Origin: Bartonella sp. M0177
GTDB lineage: Bacteria; Pseudomonadota; Alphaproteobacteria; Rhizobiales; Rhizobiaceae
Direction: 5' to 3'
DNA length: 64,000 nt
NCBI RefSeq assembly: GCF_016102285.1
Contig: NZ_JACFOY010000001.1
Span: 434,001-498,000 of the forward strand
Shown here: positions 8,135-17,701 of the stretch, in pieces
Position numbering within the stretch: position 1 is the stretch's first letter
Layout: each line of letters begins with the position of its first letter
The notes under the pieces: model-generated
Database searches by the model: none
The model's input: only the letters and a program-made list of their open reading frames with translations
Told to the model about the DNA's origin: nothing
Made by a program: the position numbers and the translations under genes

Positions 8135-8786
8135 ATTCCAGTGGGGTACAGTTTGGCAACATATCAACCAGCTTCTGGCAGGAGCGTGGGTTAGCCTTTA
8201 TACAACAGCCATTTGTATGGTCTTATCGATCCTCATAGGGCTGGTTCTGTTGGTTATAAGGCGCTCTGCCAATCGTCCACTTAATGCAATCGCCATCACC
8301 TGGATATCGATTGCCCGCAATACCCCGGCGCTTTTACAGCTTTATTTTCTATATTTCGGTTTTGGTGCATTCGGTATTTTTATCTCGTCCTGGTGGGCTT
8401 TATTGATTGGTATAACGTTTAACAGTGCCGGATATTTGGCAGAAAATTTCCGTGGTGGTTTGCAAGCCGTTCCCGAAACACAGACACGCGCTGCCCGTTC
8501 ATTGGGAATGACGGCCTTTCAGTCCTTTCATCTTGTCGTGGTTCCCCAACTTCTGCGGGTTGTCTACTATCCGTTGACCAATCAGTTGATTTGGGCCCTT
8601 CTGATGACATCGCTCGGTGTTGTTGTCGGATTGGACAAGGATTTGATGGCTGTTACCAAAACTTTGGCCGACTCTTCCTACCGCACATTCGAATATTTCT
8701 TTGCCGCTGCAGTCATTTATTACATCATGTCAAAAATGCTGCTTATCCTCGCCAGATTATCGGCATGGAAAATTCTAAGATATTGA
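8121..8786 (+). CDS. Amino-acid ABC transporter permease 1
   Basis: 221 residues with about five membrane helices, of the HisM/GlnP type. The ABC-coupling loop reads FNSAGYLAENFRGGLQAVPETQTRAARSLGMTAFQSF, containing the EAA-like pattern (AxxLGM). It overlaps the end of acnX by 14 bases, showing translational coupling. An ATG at 8100 in the same frame is an alternative start; neither has a strong ribosome site. It forms the membrane channel with the next gene. Confidence 0.85.
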   Translation: MFNYKFQWGTVWQHINQLLAGAWVSLYTTAICMVLSILIGLVLLVIRRSANRPLNAIAITWISIARNTPALLQLYFLYFGFGAFGIFISSWWALLIGITFNSAGYLAENFRGGLQAVPETQTRAARSLGMTAFQSFHLVVVPQLLRVVYYPLTNQLIWALLMTSLGVVVGLDKDLMAVTKTLADSSYRTFEYFFAAAVIYYIMSKMLLILARLSAWKILRY

Positions 8787-8799
8787 TGGAGAGGGACAG

Positions 8800-9450
8800 A
8801 TGTTTACAACAAAACTTACCTGGAGCGATCTTGTCTATCTTTCAAATGGTGCTCTTGTCACGATAGAACTGACTGTGGCGGCCATGGCTATCGGTACGGT
8901 TTTAGGCATTATATTCGGTTTCATTCGCGCTGGAATGCCGAAAATATCCATGCCGCTAGCGTGGTTTCTGGACATTCCCCGTTGTGTACCGTTACCAATA
9001 CAATTTGTCTTGTTCAATTCTTTCAAGACCGTTATCGGCATTAAATGGAGTGCTTTTACGGTTGCCTGCTTTGTGCTCGGCCTTTACACGGCTTCTTATT
9101 GCACTGAAGTTGTGCGGGGAGGCATTTTGGCCGTGCCGGGAAATTTGCGTAGGGCGAGCCGTTCTCTTGGTTTGAGCTGGTGGCAGGATGTCTTTTATAT
9201 CGTCATACCGCTTGCGGTCAGAGTAGGCTTTTCCGGTTGGCTCAATCTTACCCTTTCGGTCATGAAAGATACCTCTCTGGTTTTCTGGATAGGAATTATC
9301 GAGCTGCTCCGCGCATCCCAACAATTGAATATAAGATTGAACGAGCCATTCGTAATCTTCTTCCTCGCAGGGATTTTTTATTACGTCATTAGTTGGGTGG
9401 TTTCCAACTTTGGTTCGCGTTTTGAAAATAAATGGGTGATAAATGATTGA
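8800..9450 (+). CDS. Amino-acid ABC transporter permease 2
   Basis: 216 residues, second membrane subunit of the same importer. The coupling loop is YTASYCTEVVRGGILAVPGNLRRASRSLGLSWWQDVFYIVIP. GAGAGGGA precedes the ATG. It is 13 bases after permease 1 and overlaps the ATPase by 8 bases, so stoichiometry is probably held by coupled translation. Confidence 0.87.
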   Translation: MFTTKLTWSDLVYLSNGALVTIELTVAAMAIGTVLGIIFGFIRAGMPKISMPLAWFLDIPRCVPLPIQFVLFNSFKTVIGIKWSAFTVACFVLGLYTASYCTEVVRGGILAVPGNLRRASRSLGLSWWQDVFYIVIPLAVRVGFSGWLNLTLSVMKDTSLVFWIGIIELLRASQQLNIRLNEPFVIFFLAGIFYYVISWVVSNFGSRFENKWVIND

Positions 9451-10165
9451 GATTGATAATGTTCATAAATCCTTTGGTGCCTTGAAGGTTCTCAAAGGCG
9501 TTTCAATGACTGTTAACAAAGGTGAAGTTGTTTCCATTATCGGCGGTTCGGGATCCGGAAAGTCGACACTGTTGATGTGTATTAACGGTCTTGAAAAAAT
9601 TGATAGCGGAGCGATCAAAGTCGACGGTACGGATGTATTTTCTCCATCTACCAACCTTGACAAATTAAGACAGAAAATCGGCATTGTTTTTCAGCAATGG
9701 AATGCATTCCCGCATTTGACTGTTATAGAGAATGTTTCATTGGCTCCTCGTAAAGTCCTGAAAATGTCAAAAGAACAGGCAAGGGAAATTGCCATCAAAC
9801 AGTTGGAACATGTCGGTTTGGGGCAAAAGCTTGATGTCTATCCGAATAAATTGTCCGGTGGACAACAACAGCGTATGGCGATTGCCCGTGCACTTGCCAT
9901 GTCACCGGATTATATGCTTTTCGATGAGGCAACCTCCGCTCTTGACCCGCAACTTGTTGGCGAGGTTTTGGATACTATGCGCCTGCTTGCAGAAGAAGGA
10001 ATGACAATGGTTCTTGTTACCCATGAAATTTCCTTTGCAAGAGATGTTTCGAACCGCGTGGCGTTTTTCCACCAAGGCCAAATCCACGAAATTGGTACGC
10101 CTGACGAGGTCATCAGAAATCCACAACGTCCGGAAACAGTCGCTTTTCTCCAGTCTGTTCGCTAA
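9443..10165 (+). CDS. Amino-acid ABC transporter ATP-binding protein
   Basis: 240 residues, a complete nucleotide-binding subunit: Walker A GGSGSGKST (34-42), Q-loop VFQQWNAFPHLT, signature LSGGQQQRMAIARAL, Walker B YMLFDEATSALD and the switch His in VLVTHE. It is closest in style to GlnQ/HisP ATPases that power polar amino-acid uptake. Last gene of the operon; a hairpin follows about 75 bases downstream. Confidence 0.92.
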   Translation: MIEIDNVHKSFGALKVLKGVSMTVNKGEVVSIIGGSGSGKSTLLMCINGLEKIDSGAIKVDGTDVFSPSTNLDKLRQKIGIVFQQWNAFPHLTVIENVSLAPRKVLKMSKEQAREIAIKQLEHVGLGQKLDVYPNKLSGGQQQRMAIARALAMSPDYMLFDEATSALDPQLVGEVLDTMRLLAEEGMTMVLVTHEISFARDVSNRVAFFHQGQIHEIGTPDEVIRNPQRPETVAFLQSVR

Positions 10166-10239
10166 TGATAATATAAAGATATGCTTGAAAAAACATATCT
10201 ATTGTTACCCGAAAGAATTTATCTTTCAGGAAAATTTGG

Positions 10240-10276
10240 CTTGCGAAAAACATAAATTCGCAAGTAAAAATTTTCT
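10240..10276 (+). terminator. Probable terminator of the hydroxyproline ABC operon
   Basis: Perfect 8-bp stem CTTGCGAA / TTCGCAAG (10240-10247 with 10257-10264) followed by TAAAAATTTTC. A second, weaker hairpin AGATATG/CATATCT lies closer to the stop codon. The T-rich tail is broken by A residues, so efficiency is uncertain. Confidence 0.5.
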
Positions 10277-10678
10277 TATATGCTAAAATAATTCATATGT
10301 TCTTATGTTATTTATATATTATTATTTTTAATATAAATAAAAATAGAAAATTAAATTGATAATTTTATTAATATTTTTATCGATTTCACTTAAAAATAAA
10401 ATGGTAAAAAATATTGTTTTTCTGTGGAATGTAAAGATTTACTGTCATCCATATTTTTCTATAAGCGTATTCATCTTTTAACATTATCTCTCACAGTAAC
10501 TGGGAGAGACAAGTTTAGAGCTGCATAGAGCATGAATATAAGGGCAGTTGATTTAAATTTATAAGCCTTTGATCAAAGCCCTGTCTTATCATTAGTCTAT
10601 TTTCCAAACCTTTCCGCAAAATGAGGCAGGTTTCGTCATCAAAAACTTGATGTGGTGTCGGAAGCTTTGATGGATAAA
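10277..10678. other. AT-rich gap without genes
   Basis: About 400 bases, very AT-rich up to 10500 with long A/T runs and few G or C. No frame with a ribosome site and no family match by eye; no RNA gene recognised. Confidence 0.5.
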
Positions 10679-11026
10679 TCAAATTTGCATGTCTGCTTTT
10701 TCAAAGCTGTAGTCACGTTCTACTTTTGCAACGCGGATGACGTAATGCGAGTAAAATATTTCCCGACCGAGTTTCTGGGCAAGTTTATGGTCGACATTTG
10801 CTTTCCAAGCCTTCATGCTCGCTTCATCTTTCCAGAACGAGTTGGTAATGCCGAAACCATCAGCGCTACGAGCACTTTCAGCACCAAGACAACCCGGTTG
10901 CTGTAGTGCCAGTTCTTCCATAGCTTTTGCCATTTCTGCGTAACCATTGTCTCCTTCTGTCCTTCGGGATGAAAAAGCAACAATGTAATAGGGAGGAATG
11001 GGCGTTTTTGAAAAAAACTTCGTCAT
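10679..11026 (-). CDS. Antibiotic biosynthesis monooxygenase (ABM) family protein
   Basis: 115 residues, one ABM ferredoxin-like domain. Recognisable segments are PPYYIVAFSSRRTEGDNGYAEMAKAMEELA, QQPGCLGAESARSADGFGIT, FWKDEASMKAWKANVDHKLAQKLGRE and a C-terminal HYVIRVAKVERDYSF. Members of this fold include quinol monooxygenases and haem oxygenases; this subgroup is uncharacterised and usually annotated only by family. AAGGA precedes the ATG. It stands alone on the minus strand. The neighbouring siderophore locus is separated by 800 bases, so an iron or haem role is only a possibility. Confidence 0.75.
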   Translation of the reverse strand: MTKFFSKTPIPPYYIVAFSSRRTEGDNGYAEMAKAMEELALQQPGCLGAESARSADGFGITNSFWKDEASMKAWKANVDHKLAQKLGREIFYSHYVIRVAKVERDYSFEKADMQI

Positions 11027-11843
11027 TTGAAATTTCCTTGATGCGAATAAGTTTTAATAGGTCAAATCTCTTGTTTATACTTTTTTCTATCATTTATTTT
11101 GCCGGGAATGGAAGCGGCTCTTGTTTGTTTTTGACCGTTATGACGTGTGTCCTGTTTGTGATTAAAAAGGAATTGAAGTAAGGTTCAGAACATTAATCTT
11201 TTTGTCCTCAAGCGACGAAGATTGTTTAGGAAAGGACATATTCGTGGCTGGTCGCATACGATTTTTATCAATATGATCGTTGGAGATGTTTTTAACTGCA
11301 GCTCTGGAATGCGAACTGTATAAACAATGACGAATGGTAATTCTTTTGGAAAACATGAGCTATATTTAAACAATCGATACCTAACGGTTTTTACGACATC
11401 AGATGCGTTTGATGCCAAGTCTACTTTGAGATTGCGGAACTTCATTTTCTATCCAAGCTAATCAAGCAAAAGGTAAGTACAGACTACCGTAAAATTTTCC
11501 GTTCTGGTCGCAGTGTGCTTTATTGCCGGATTATATGTTTTCTTTTTCAAGTTGAAATGCAATTGCTTTGAATTTTTCTGCTTTTATTCGATATGGCTCA
11601 AGCTGTAACTAATCTAAAGCGGAAAGACTGTTTCAGACCTATAAATTTCTTGCAATCCTGTTTTTCTTCATTTTTTCTCATTACAGCTCATAACTGCTTG
11701 ACCAAACGGGCGCAGCAATTTGTTTTTGTGCGATATTCTGATTGTGAAATTTATTGCAAGCAGAAAAATGTTATTTGATGTTCTTGATGTTGATTTTATT
11801 AACAAAAATACGGTCTAATCCCAATATTGCTAACATTTTGACG
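11027..11843. other. Gene-poor gap between ABM protein and siderophore locus
   Basis: About 820 bases. Open frames exist (11185-11445 minus; 11593-11778 plus), but they lack good ribosome sites and I recognise nothing in their translations. It may hold the debris of a former gene. Confidence 0.35.
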
Positions 11844-13055
11844 TTATATTTTTTTAAATAAAACAAATGCTATCCAAGATAAAAATATAAGACCGAGAAC
11901 AGGTGAAATCAAAAAAGTTGTTTTAAAGCCCAAGTGAGCGGCAATCTGACCGGCAATAATCGCAGCAATACTATTTGTCCAGCTTTCCATGCATTGCGTA
12001 GCTGTGAAATCGGTTCCGGCCTGTTTTAATGATGACCAGTGCATGAACAGCGTAAAAAATGCTACATATGAAATGCCACTTGCCAAACCGCTAATAAAGC
12101 TGACCACTAAAACGGAACTTAGGAATATCTGCGGTAAAAGAGCGAGAAACCACCAAAAAAATAAACTGATCGCAGCAATCAAACTTGAAAAGACAGCCAC
12201 TTTTTTCACGTTGAACACACGTGTTAGCCACCCCCCGATAATGCCTCCGACAACAATAGTCGCCGAGGCGGCAATGCCTGTTACATTGCCGACATCAATT
12301 AACGAGAAGCCCCTATCGATCAAAAAGGGACCTGTCATGGTCGAAGTTAGGGTATTCGAAAAATAAAACAGACCGGCAACAGATAAAATATAAAAAACAT
12401 CTTTACGTTGCAATAATTTGCGTAGGCTCGGCGTGTAACGTGTTATCTCTACTGGTGGGGTAGGGCTTGAACTCTTCACAAGAAACACTGGAATGATGCT
12501 GAAAAGGGTAATAAGCATGATCGTTGCAATAGTCGCAGACCATCCACCATAAGTGAAAATAAATAAGGTAACAGAACCGCCAAGTAACATACCCAAAGCA
12601 AATCCACTGATTTGCAAACCATTTGCCCAGGCTAGATCGGGACCTTTCAATAATTCTATTACCCAGCCATCTGTTGCTATGTCTTGAGTAGCACATACGA
12701 GGTTGATCAAAAATATGATCGACAATAAAACGCCGGTTGATGAAGTTATAAAACTCAAAAATATAAGAAAAAAATAAAGAATAATTGTAAGTAGTTGAGC
12801 CAATATGATAAAATAACGGCGGCCACCTATATGTTTATTGCTGAATCTGTCAATGAAGGGTGCCCAAAAGATCTTTAGCGACCAAGGCAATATAACAAGT
12901 CCTATCATACCGATAGAGTCAGCGGAAATGCCCAGGTTACGCAATATTGCTGGTAAAGCGAGAAAAGCGAGTCCCATAGGTATGCCTTGAGTCAAATAAA
13001 GCATTCCTATTGCAGTAAGAGTAAGGCCTGTATTGGTTCGTTGCGCAATTGTCAT
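11844..13055 (-). CDS. MFS siderophore importer of the RhtX/FptX (AmpG-like) type
   Basis: 403 residues with about twelve membrane helices. The N-terminus LYLTQGIPMGLAFLALPAILRNLG and the following LPWSLKIFWAPFIDRFS are characteristic of the AmpG/RhtX/FptX branch of the major facilitator superfamily, single-protein inner-membrane transporters for ferri-siderophores. Its start overlaps the receptor stop by one base (TAATG), so the two are translated together. The TonB receptor and AraC regulator upstream make the siderophore role far more likely than muropeptide uptake. No siderophore synthesis genes are nearby. Confidence 0.78.
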   Translation of the reverse strand: MTIAQRTNTGLTLTAIGMLYLTQGIPMGLAFLALPAILRNLGISADSIGMIGLVILPWSLKIFWAPFIDRFSNKHIGGRRYFIILAQLLTIILYFFLIFLSFITSSTGVLLSIIFLINLVCATQDIATDGWVIELLKGPDLAWANGLQISGFALGMLLGGSVTLFIFTYGGWSATIATIMLITLFSIIPVFLVKSSSPTPPVEITRYTPSLRKLLQRKDVFYILSVAGLFYFSNTLTSTMTGPFLIDRGFSLIDVGNVTGIAASATIVVGGIIGGWLTRVFNVKKVAVFSSLIAAISLFFWWFLALLPQIFLSSVLVVSFISGLASGISYVAFFTLFMHWSSLKQAGTDFTATQCMESWTNSIAAIIAGQIAAHLGFKTTFLISPVLGLIFLSWIAFVLFKKI

Positions 13056-15103
13056 TAGAAGCGGGCTTTCAGTGTTACACCAATCATACGTGATTGCCCG
13101 GCTACAGCTACATTACTGGCAAATGGACTATTTTCAAAGTCACGATACCCGAAGGCGCGATAATCTTTATCAAAGAGGTTTTTAACGAACAAAGTTGACG
13201 AAAAACCATTTTTTTCGACACCAATTCGTAGATTAACCAGCCCGTATCCTTCCTGTTCCAATTTATTGTCCACGTCAAAATATTGGTCACCGATAAAGTG
13301 GTATTCAGCTCGCATAAAAGCATCGAAAGGGAGTGACTGGAGCGCCCATCTATATTGTCCTGCAACACCGGCTGTCGTAGAGGGCGTATTTACTAATTTA
13401 TTACCGGCGAGATTTTTACCGGTAGAACCGATAAATGTATCATATTCACCGCTAATTATCCCCAGATAACCGGATAGATCCAGCCCCTCTATCGGCTGCC
13501 AGTCCGCTTCAAGTTCGATACCCTTGCTATGTGAACGTCCCGCATTAACAATTTGCACAATATTGGCACCAACCAATGAGCTGACTTGTTGGTCTTTCCA
13601 ATCAATGTAATATATCGAGCTATTCAGGGTCAGCTTTTTGTCAAACCATTGTGTTTTCAATCCGGCTTCATAATTCCATAAATATTCCGGATCGAAAGCA
13701 CGATCTGCCGCGATACGATTGTAACCTCCCGATTTTGCTCCCCTGACCGCCGATATATAAACGAGCTTTTCATCGTCAAAACGATAGGCAATACGATATT
13801 TCGGGGTTGCCATGTTAAAGCTTGCGGATTGATCAAAGGAATTATTCGTTAAAAGAGCGTGTTTTTCATCAGAAACACGTATACCCGTGGTCAGGTCAAG
13901 TCCTCCTATAATGTTCCAGGTAACTTCACCAAAACCGGCAATTTCTCTACGTTTATAATGGGATGCATTTAAGGAAGGGGAACCGAACGCACGCATATTG
14001 AAAAGATAATCATAATCACTGCTTTCATTTAGAAAAAAACTGCCAACTAGCCAACTTAGTCGGTCGATCTCGCCTTTTAAACGAAATTCCTGGCTGATTT
14101 GGTGACCTTTTTCGTCGGAAGTCGTGTCTCCTCCACCCATCGTGGAAACAATATGGTTATAATTCAAATCCTGATCTGCAGATAAATCATAATGTTGAAA
14201 ACCGGTAATTGCTACGACTTGCATTTTTCCAAAATCATAAGTGACGTTCGCATTCATATTTTGGCTGTCACGCACTTCTTTATTGGGAGGAGAAATATCA
14301 AGGACACGTTTTTTATATTGATCGAATGGTTGATAGGCATAACTGCCCTGATTAACGCGTTCAATTGATCCACTTAAAACGATAGTGAGCTGATTATCGG
14401 GTTTATAATGGATAGATCCTGAGCCGGTATATGTCTCAAGACCATCTATAGTACCTGAAGAGTCGAGATAATCTGTATATCCGTTGCGATGGGAATAATC
14501 AAAAAATAAGGTGCTGGTTAAATCTTTTCCGGTTATTGGGCCACCGAACCATATGCTTCCCTGCCGCTGTCCCAGATTACCAACTGTAGATTCAACATCA
14601 AATTCAGATTTGTCACCCGGTTTCCGGCTGGTCAGGTTAATCACGCCAGCAGCTGTATTATGACCAAAAAGGGTTCCCTGAGGTCCGCGAAGAATCTCGA
14701 TATTTTCAATATTTCCCAACCTTTGGCTGAATTCGGCTGTTGTTAAAGGAACACCATCAAGGTAGATGCCGAGAGAACTGTTGAAATAGTTTGTTCGAAT
14801 TGTATTACCGATGCCGCGTATGGTATTTACAGTAAAACGCTGGGACCCTTGATCATTCAAAACGACATTGGGTGTTGTGTTGGCGATATCTTTAATATTT
14901 TGAAGCCCTGCATCTTCAACATCCTGACGAGAAATTTGTGTGATACTTGCCGGCGTTTTTTGACTTTTATATTTATTTTTTTCTCCCTCGATTACGATCG
15001 TCTCAAGTTCTGTTGCGGTTTGTGCAACACTTTGAGAAGTGGTCGCAAGAGCCGATATGCCCGCTAATAAAATATATTTGCATTTATAAGAAAAACAAAA
15101 CAT
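13055..15103 (-). CDS. TonB-dependent siderophore receptor
   Basis: 682 residues. A signal peptide runs to about residue 28 (SVAQ), then a TonB-box-like segment (ETIVIEGEK). The plug domain (about 48-160) contains ISRQDVEDAGLQNIKDIANTTPNVV, IRGIGN and the hallmark IEILRGPQGTLFGHNTAAGVIN. A 22-strand-type barrel follows, ending in the terminal aromatic motif GVTLKARF. It resides in the outer membrane and uses TonB energy to import a ferri-siderophore. It is paired with the MFS importer downstream and the AraC regulator upstream. Confidence 0.9.
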   Translation of the reverse strand: MFCFSYKCKYILLAGISALATTSQSVAQTATELETIVIEGEKNKYKSQKTPASITQISRQDVEDAGLQNIKDIANTTPNVVLNDQGSQRFTVNTIRGIGNTIRTNYFNSSLGIYLDGVPLTTAEFSQRLGNIENIEILRGPQGTLFGHNTAAGVINLTSRKPGDKSEFDVESTVGNLGQRQGSIWFGGPITGKDLTSTLFFDYSHRNGYTDYLDSSGTIDGLETYTGSGSIHYKPDNQLTIVLSGSIERVNQGSYAYQPFDQYKKRVLDISPPNKEVRDSQNMNANVTYDFGKMQVVAITGFQHYDLSADQDLNYNHIVSTMGGGDTTSDEKGHQISQEFRLKGEIDRLSWLVGSFFLNESSDYDYLFNMRAFGSPSLNASHYKRREIAGFGEVTWNIIGGLDLTTGIRVSDEKHALLTNNSFDQSASFNMATPKYRIAYRFDDEKLVYISAVRGAKSGGYNRIAADRAFDPEYLWNYEAGLKTQWFDKKLTLNSSIYYIDWKDQQVSSLVGANIVQIVNAGRSHSKGIELEADWQPIEGLDLSGYLGIISGEYDTFIGSTGKNLAGNKLVNTPSTTAGVAGQYRWALQSLPFDAFMRAEYHFIGDQYFDVDNKLEQEGYGLVNLRIGVEKNGFSSTLFVKNLFDKDYRAFGYRDFENSPFASNVAVAGQSRMIGVTLKARF

Positions 15104-15320
15104 GAGATTTTTTATCCAGTTATTTTTCTTAATCTATGATAAATAATTTTAAAAAGTGCCAGAGGGGAAATTTAGCGTTCAGCCAAAAAACTTTTTTGAT
15201 CCGCTCAAAAACGGGTAGTCATAGAGCGCAAATTAGATGAAGTTAATTTTTGAACATCGAAGATAGAAAATATTGGCAATATATTTATTGCGTTCGGGAC
15301 TTATAAAATTCGCAACATAG

Positions 15321-16250
15321 TTATTTGTCATTTTGCAATAAATGCCGTGGGGGATAACCATAATGCCGGCGGAACAAAGTCGAGAAATGTGCAGGTGTAT
15401 AACCGATTTTATATGCAATTTGTGAAATCGACATTTTGTTTTCACGCAACATTTGCCGAGCATATTCAAGGCGCTGATGTTGGAGAAATTCGACAATAGA
15501 CATTGAAAAAACTTTTCTGAAACCGGCCGTTAAACGTGAGGTGCTAATGCCAACTTGACGTGATAATTGAGCCAAACTAGGTGGTTCGGAGAGTGAGGCA
15601 ATTAGAATATCACGTATATGCATAAAACGTTCTATTTCATGATGAGGAATGAATTTATCATTATCAGTCAGACTGGACGGTTTTAAAAAAAGATTTTCGA
15701 AAGCGAGCGCGAGAAACTCGAAACTCTTACCTTCAAAATAAAGCGAGCGTAAACCATTTTTATAAGAACAATTATGAATTTCATGGCAAAGTCGTATCAA
15801 CCTCTCATCAGGCATAAAGCATTGTAGATCGTTATTTTGTCGATCATTGTTCTGCAAAAGTTCACGATTTGTAATATCATGATGCTGTTTTTCCAACATC
15901 AGCAGAGCTTGTTGAGGGATATGCAAGAATGTGCCCCTTATTTCCTCATCAGCAGAGATAGAATGGTGCGTCGTTACAGGTTCCGATGCTTTAAGAAAAT
16001 AACCGAATTGACGGTTGAACGATGAAATGCTCCCTTTGTTGAATTCGAATTTCATTCTTCCCTGAATAACTCCAACATATAAGCCTGGTTGAGTTGAAGA
16101 CGTCCATTGTGTGTCATCGGGCATAACGATTCTGGTCTTTGATAACGACCAGCCTTCATGATTTTTAAATGTTTCATGAACGCAACCGGTATTTTCTGTA
16201 ATAGTAGAAAAACCTCGATCTTTAATTTGCAAACTATTGCTGCTGTGCAT
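15321..16250 (-). CDS. AraC-family regulator of siderophore uptake (PchR/RhrA type)
   Basis: 309 residues. A long N-terminal sensor region is followed by a C-terminal double helix-turn-helix (about 215-305): PSLAQLSRQVGISTSRLTAGFRKVF and then SISQIAYKIGYTPAHFSTLFRRHYGYPPRHLL. The ATG has AGGGA upstream. Regulators of this layout next to a TonB receptor bind the incoming siderophore and activate the receptor gene. The 217-base gap before the receptor would hold the target promoter; I could not pick out a confident Fur, Irr or RirA site there. Confidence 0.82.
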   Translation of the reverse strand: MHSSNSLQIKDRGFSTITENTGCVHETFKNHEGWSLSKTRIVMPDDTQWTSSTQPGLYVGVIQGRMKFEFNKGSISSFNRQFGYFLKASEPVTTHHSISADEEIRGTFLHIPQQALLMLEKQHHDITNRELLQNNDRQNNDLQCFMPDERLIRLCHEIHNCSYKNGLRSLYFEGKSFEFLALAFENLFLKPSSLTDNDKFIPHHEIERFMHIRDILIASLSEPPSLAQLSRQVGISTSRLTAGFRKVFSMSIVEFLQHQRLEYARQMLRENKMSISQIAYKIGYTPAHFSTLFRRHYGYPPRHLLQNDK

Positions 16251-16900
16251 AGCAGAAATCCCTGTTTGAGCATTCGTGATTAGAAATTTTTAATTTTTTT
16301 AAAATCGTCCCGATAAGGGAATTGGAAAACTACCGCCGCTTTGACGATTATTTTATAAGTATCGGGAGGGAGCAAACAGGATCCTTTCAATTGTTTCTGA
16401 ACTTGCTTAAATGCATTTGCATAGCGGCAATGTGTCCACTGATATCAATCAGCTTTTGTGAGGTTGCAGATATCCCGCAGGGTTGATTTTCGATATTTAT
16501 ATTGAACTTTTTAGTATAGAATTGCAAGTTCCGAAAAATACCGGGTTCTCATTAGTTTTTAAAAAGAGAAAAGAACTATAATCAAACCGGCAATAACAGC
16601 GGGATTGACTGCTTTTAGAAATTTATAGCGTGCAGTGTTATTCGTTTTTTCCCATCTGGATAGTGACATTTTATAATTCTTTTTTTGGAAAAAACGCAGA
16701 TTTGATCCGCTATCAAATTGGCTTTAAAATCATTGAGAAAACATGATTGTTTCGACGTTACAAAAATGGAAGAATTTACTTATTGTGGGTTATCGTTCAA
16801 GGCTATTGATAATATTTTCTATGAGCACAAGAAAGTGGCTCCGGTATTTTTGCCGCTGTTGTAACGCTTCATCATATCACCGGGAAAAAATATGGCGGTG
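16251..16900. other. AT-rich gap without genes, left of the IS6-type remnant
   Basis: About 650 bases. The frame 16743-16976 overlaps the C-terminal end of the transposase remnant on the other strand and is not credible as a gene. Part of 16830-16900 resembles 34955-35020, suggesting the repeated element extends slightly past its transposase. Confidence 0.4.
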
Positions 16901-16954
16901 CTGCCAGATTAACTTCAACTTGTTTCTGATTGTCACAGTTGTCATGTTTTATAC

Positions 16955-17640
16955 AAGTGGCAAATTCAACCATTGATGAAGAGCAGTTATTCGTTTTTCT
17001 CTGTAAGTTTGTCTGCTGACGAAATGTGTTTCATGGTTAAAATGATTGTGTATTTGTCCGTGGATATACGTGAACTTTTGTAACGTTATCCTGCTCTTGA
17101 AACGTTGCATTGTACATTATTATCGATAAAACGCGGTTTATTAATTCTCACATCGTTTATTAAGTCGGTGAGCTATTTGTTGGCGATTTTCGACACCAAT
17201 ACCTTTAAATACAGTTTTATATAAAGCAAGTTTATCGGTTGTTATTACGTTGGGTAAACCATTCTGCTTCATATAAATTAAAGGGCAGCTTCTTTATTTC
17301 TGCGTTTGGAAATATAACATTCTAAGACTTCACCTTGATGATCAACTGCGCGCCATAGATAGTGCTGAACACCACTAATTTTGACAAAAACTCCATCTAA
17401 ACGCCATTACCAATTTGAAATTTTTTCTTTCGATTTTTACGAATGAAAGACGCTATTAATTTACAAAAACGAGCAATCCTTTAGCGAACTGTTTCGTGAC
17501 GAATATCAATGCCTCTATCATGTAAGATATCTTCTACTCATCGACAACCAAGGAGATACTGCACGTATTACATGACCACCAGGTGGATGATTTCAGGTGA
17601 AGTTTCGAAATATTTGAATAAGTTTATATTACTTATGACG
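16955..17640 (-). pseudogene. Decayed IS6-family transposase (copy A)
   Basis: Translating the minus strand in pieces gives a near full-length IS6-type DDE transposase broken by stops and frameshifts. Pieces include KYFETSPEIIHLVVM at the N-terminus, FVKISGVQHYLWRAVDHQGE in the core, ITTDKLALYKTVFKGIGVEN, then RLNK and a C-terminal IHNHFNHETHFVSRQTYREK. This copy matches 35035-35705 over its whole length and 38925-39265 over its N-terminal half. It has no intact frame and cannot transpose by itself. Confidence 0.75.
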
Positions 17641-17660
17641 TGAAACAGTCACGTCATAAG
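17632..17660 (-). terminator. Perfect 12-bp hairpin at the IS end, beyond the aminotransferase gene
   Basis: CTTATGACGTGA (17632-17643) and TCACGTCATAAG (17649-17660) are perfect complements with loop AACAG. It lies 40 bases past the aminotransferase stop on the minus strand and could end that transcript, although no T run follows. Copy C has a comparable hairpin at the equivalent edge, so it may belong to the IS end instead. Confidence 0.5.
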
Positions 17661-17701
17661 AAAATCGAAAAATTCATCTGATAATGCCATCAGGCAATAT
17701 T

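Noticed and set aside
11185-11445. Small basic protein on the minus strand
   Set aside because: Weak ribosome site, no recognised motif and no coding-like neighbours; left as unexplained gap.
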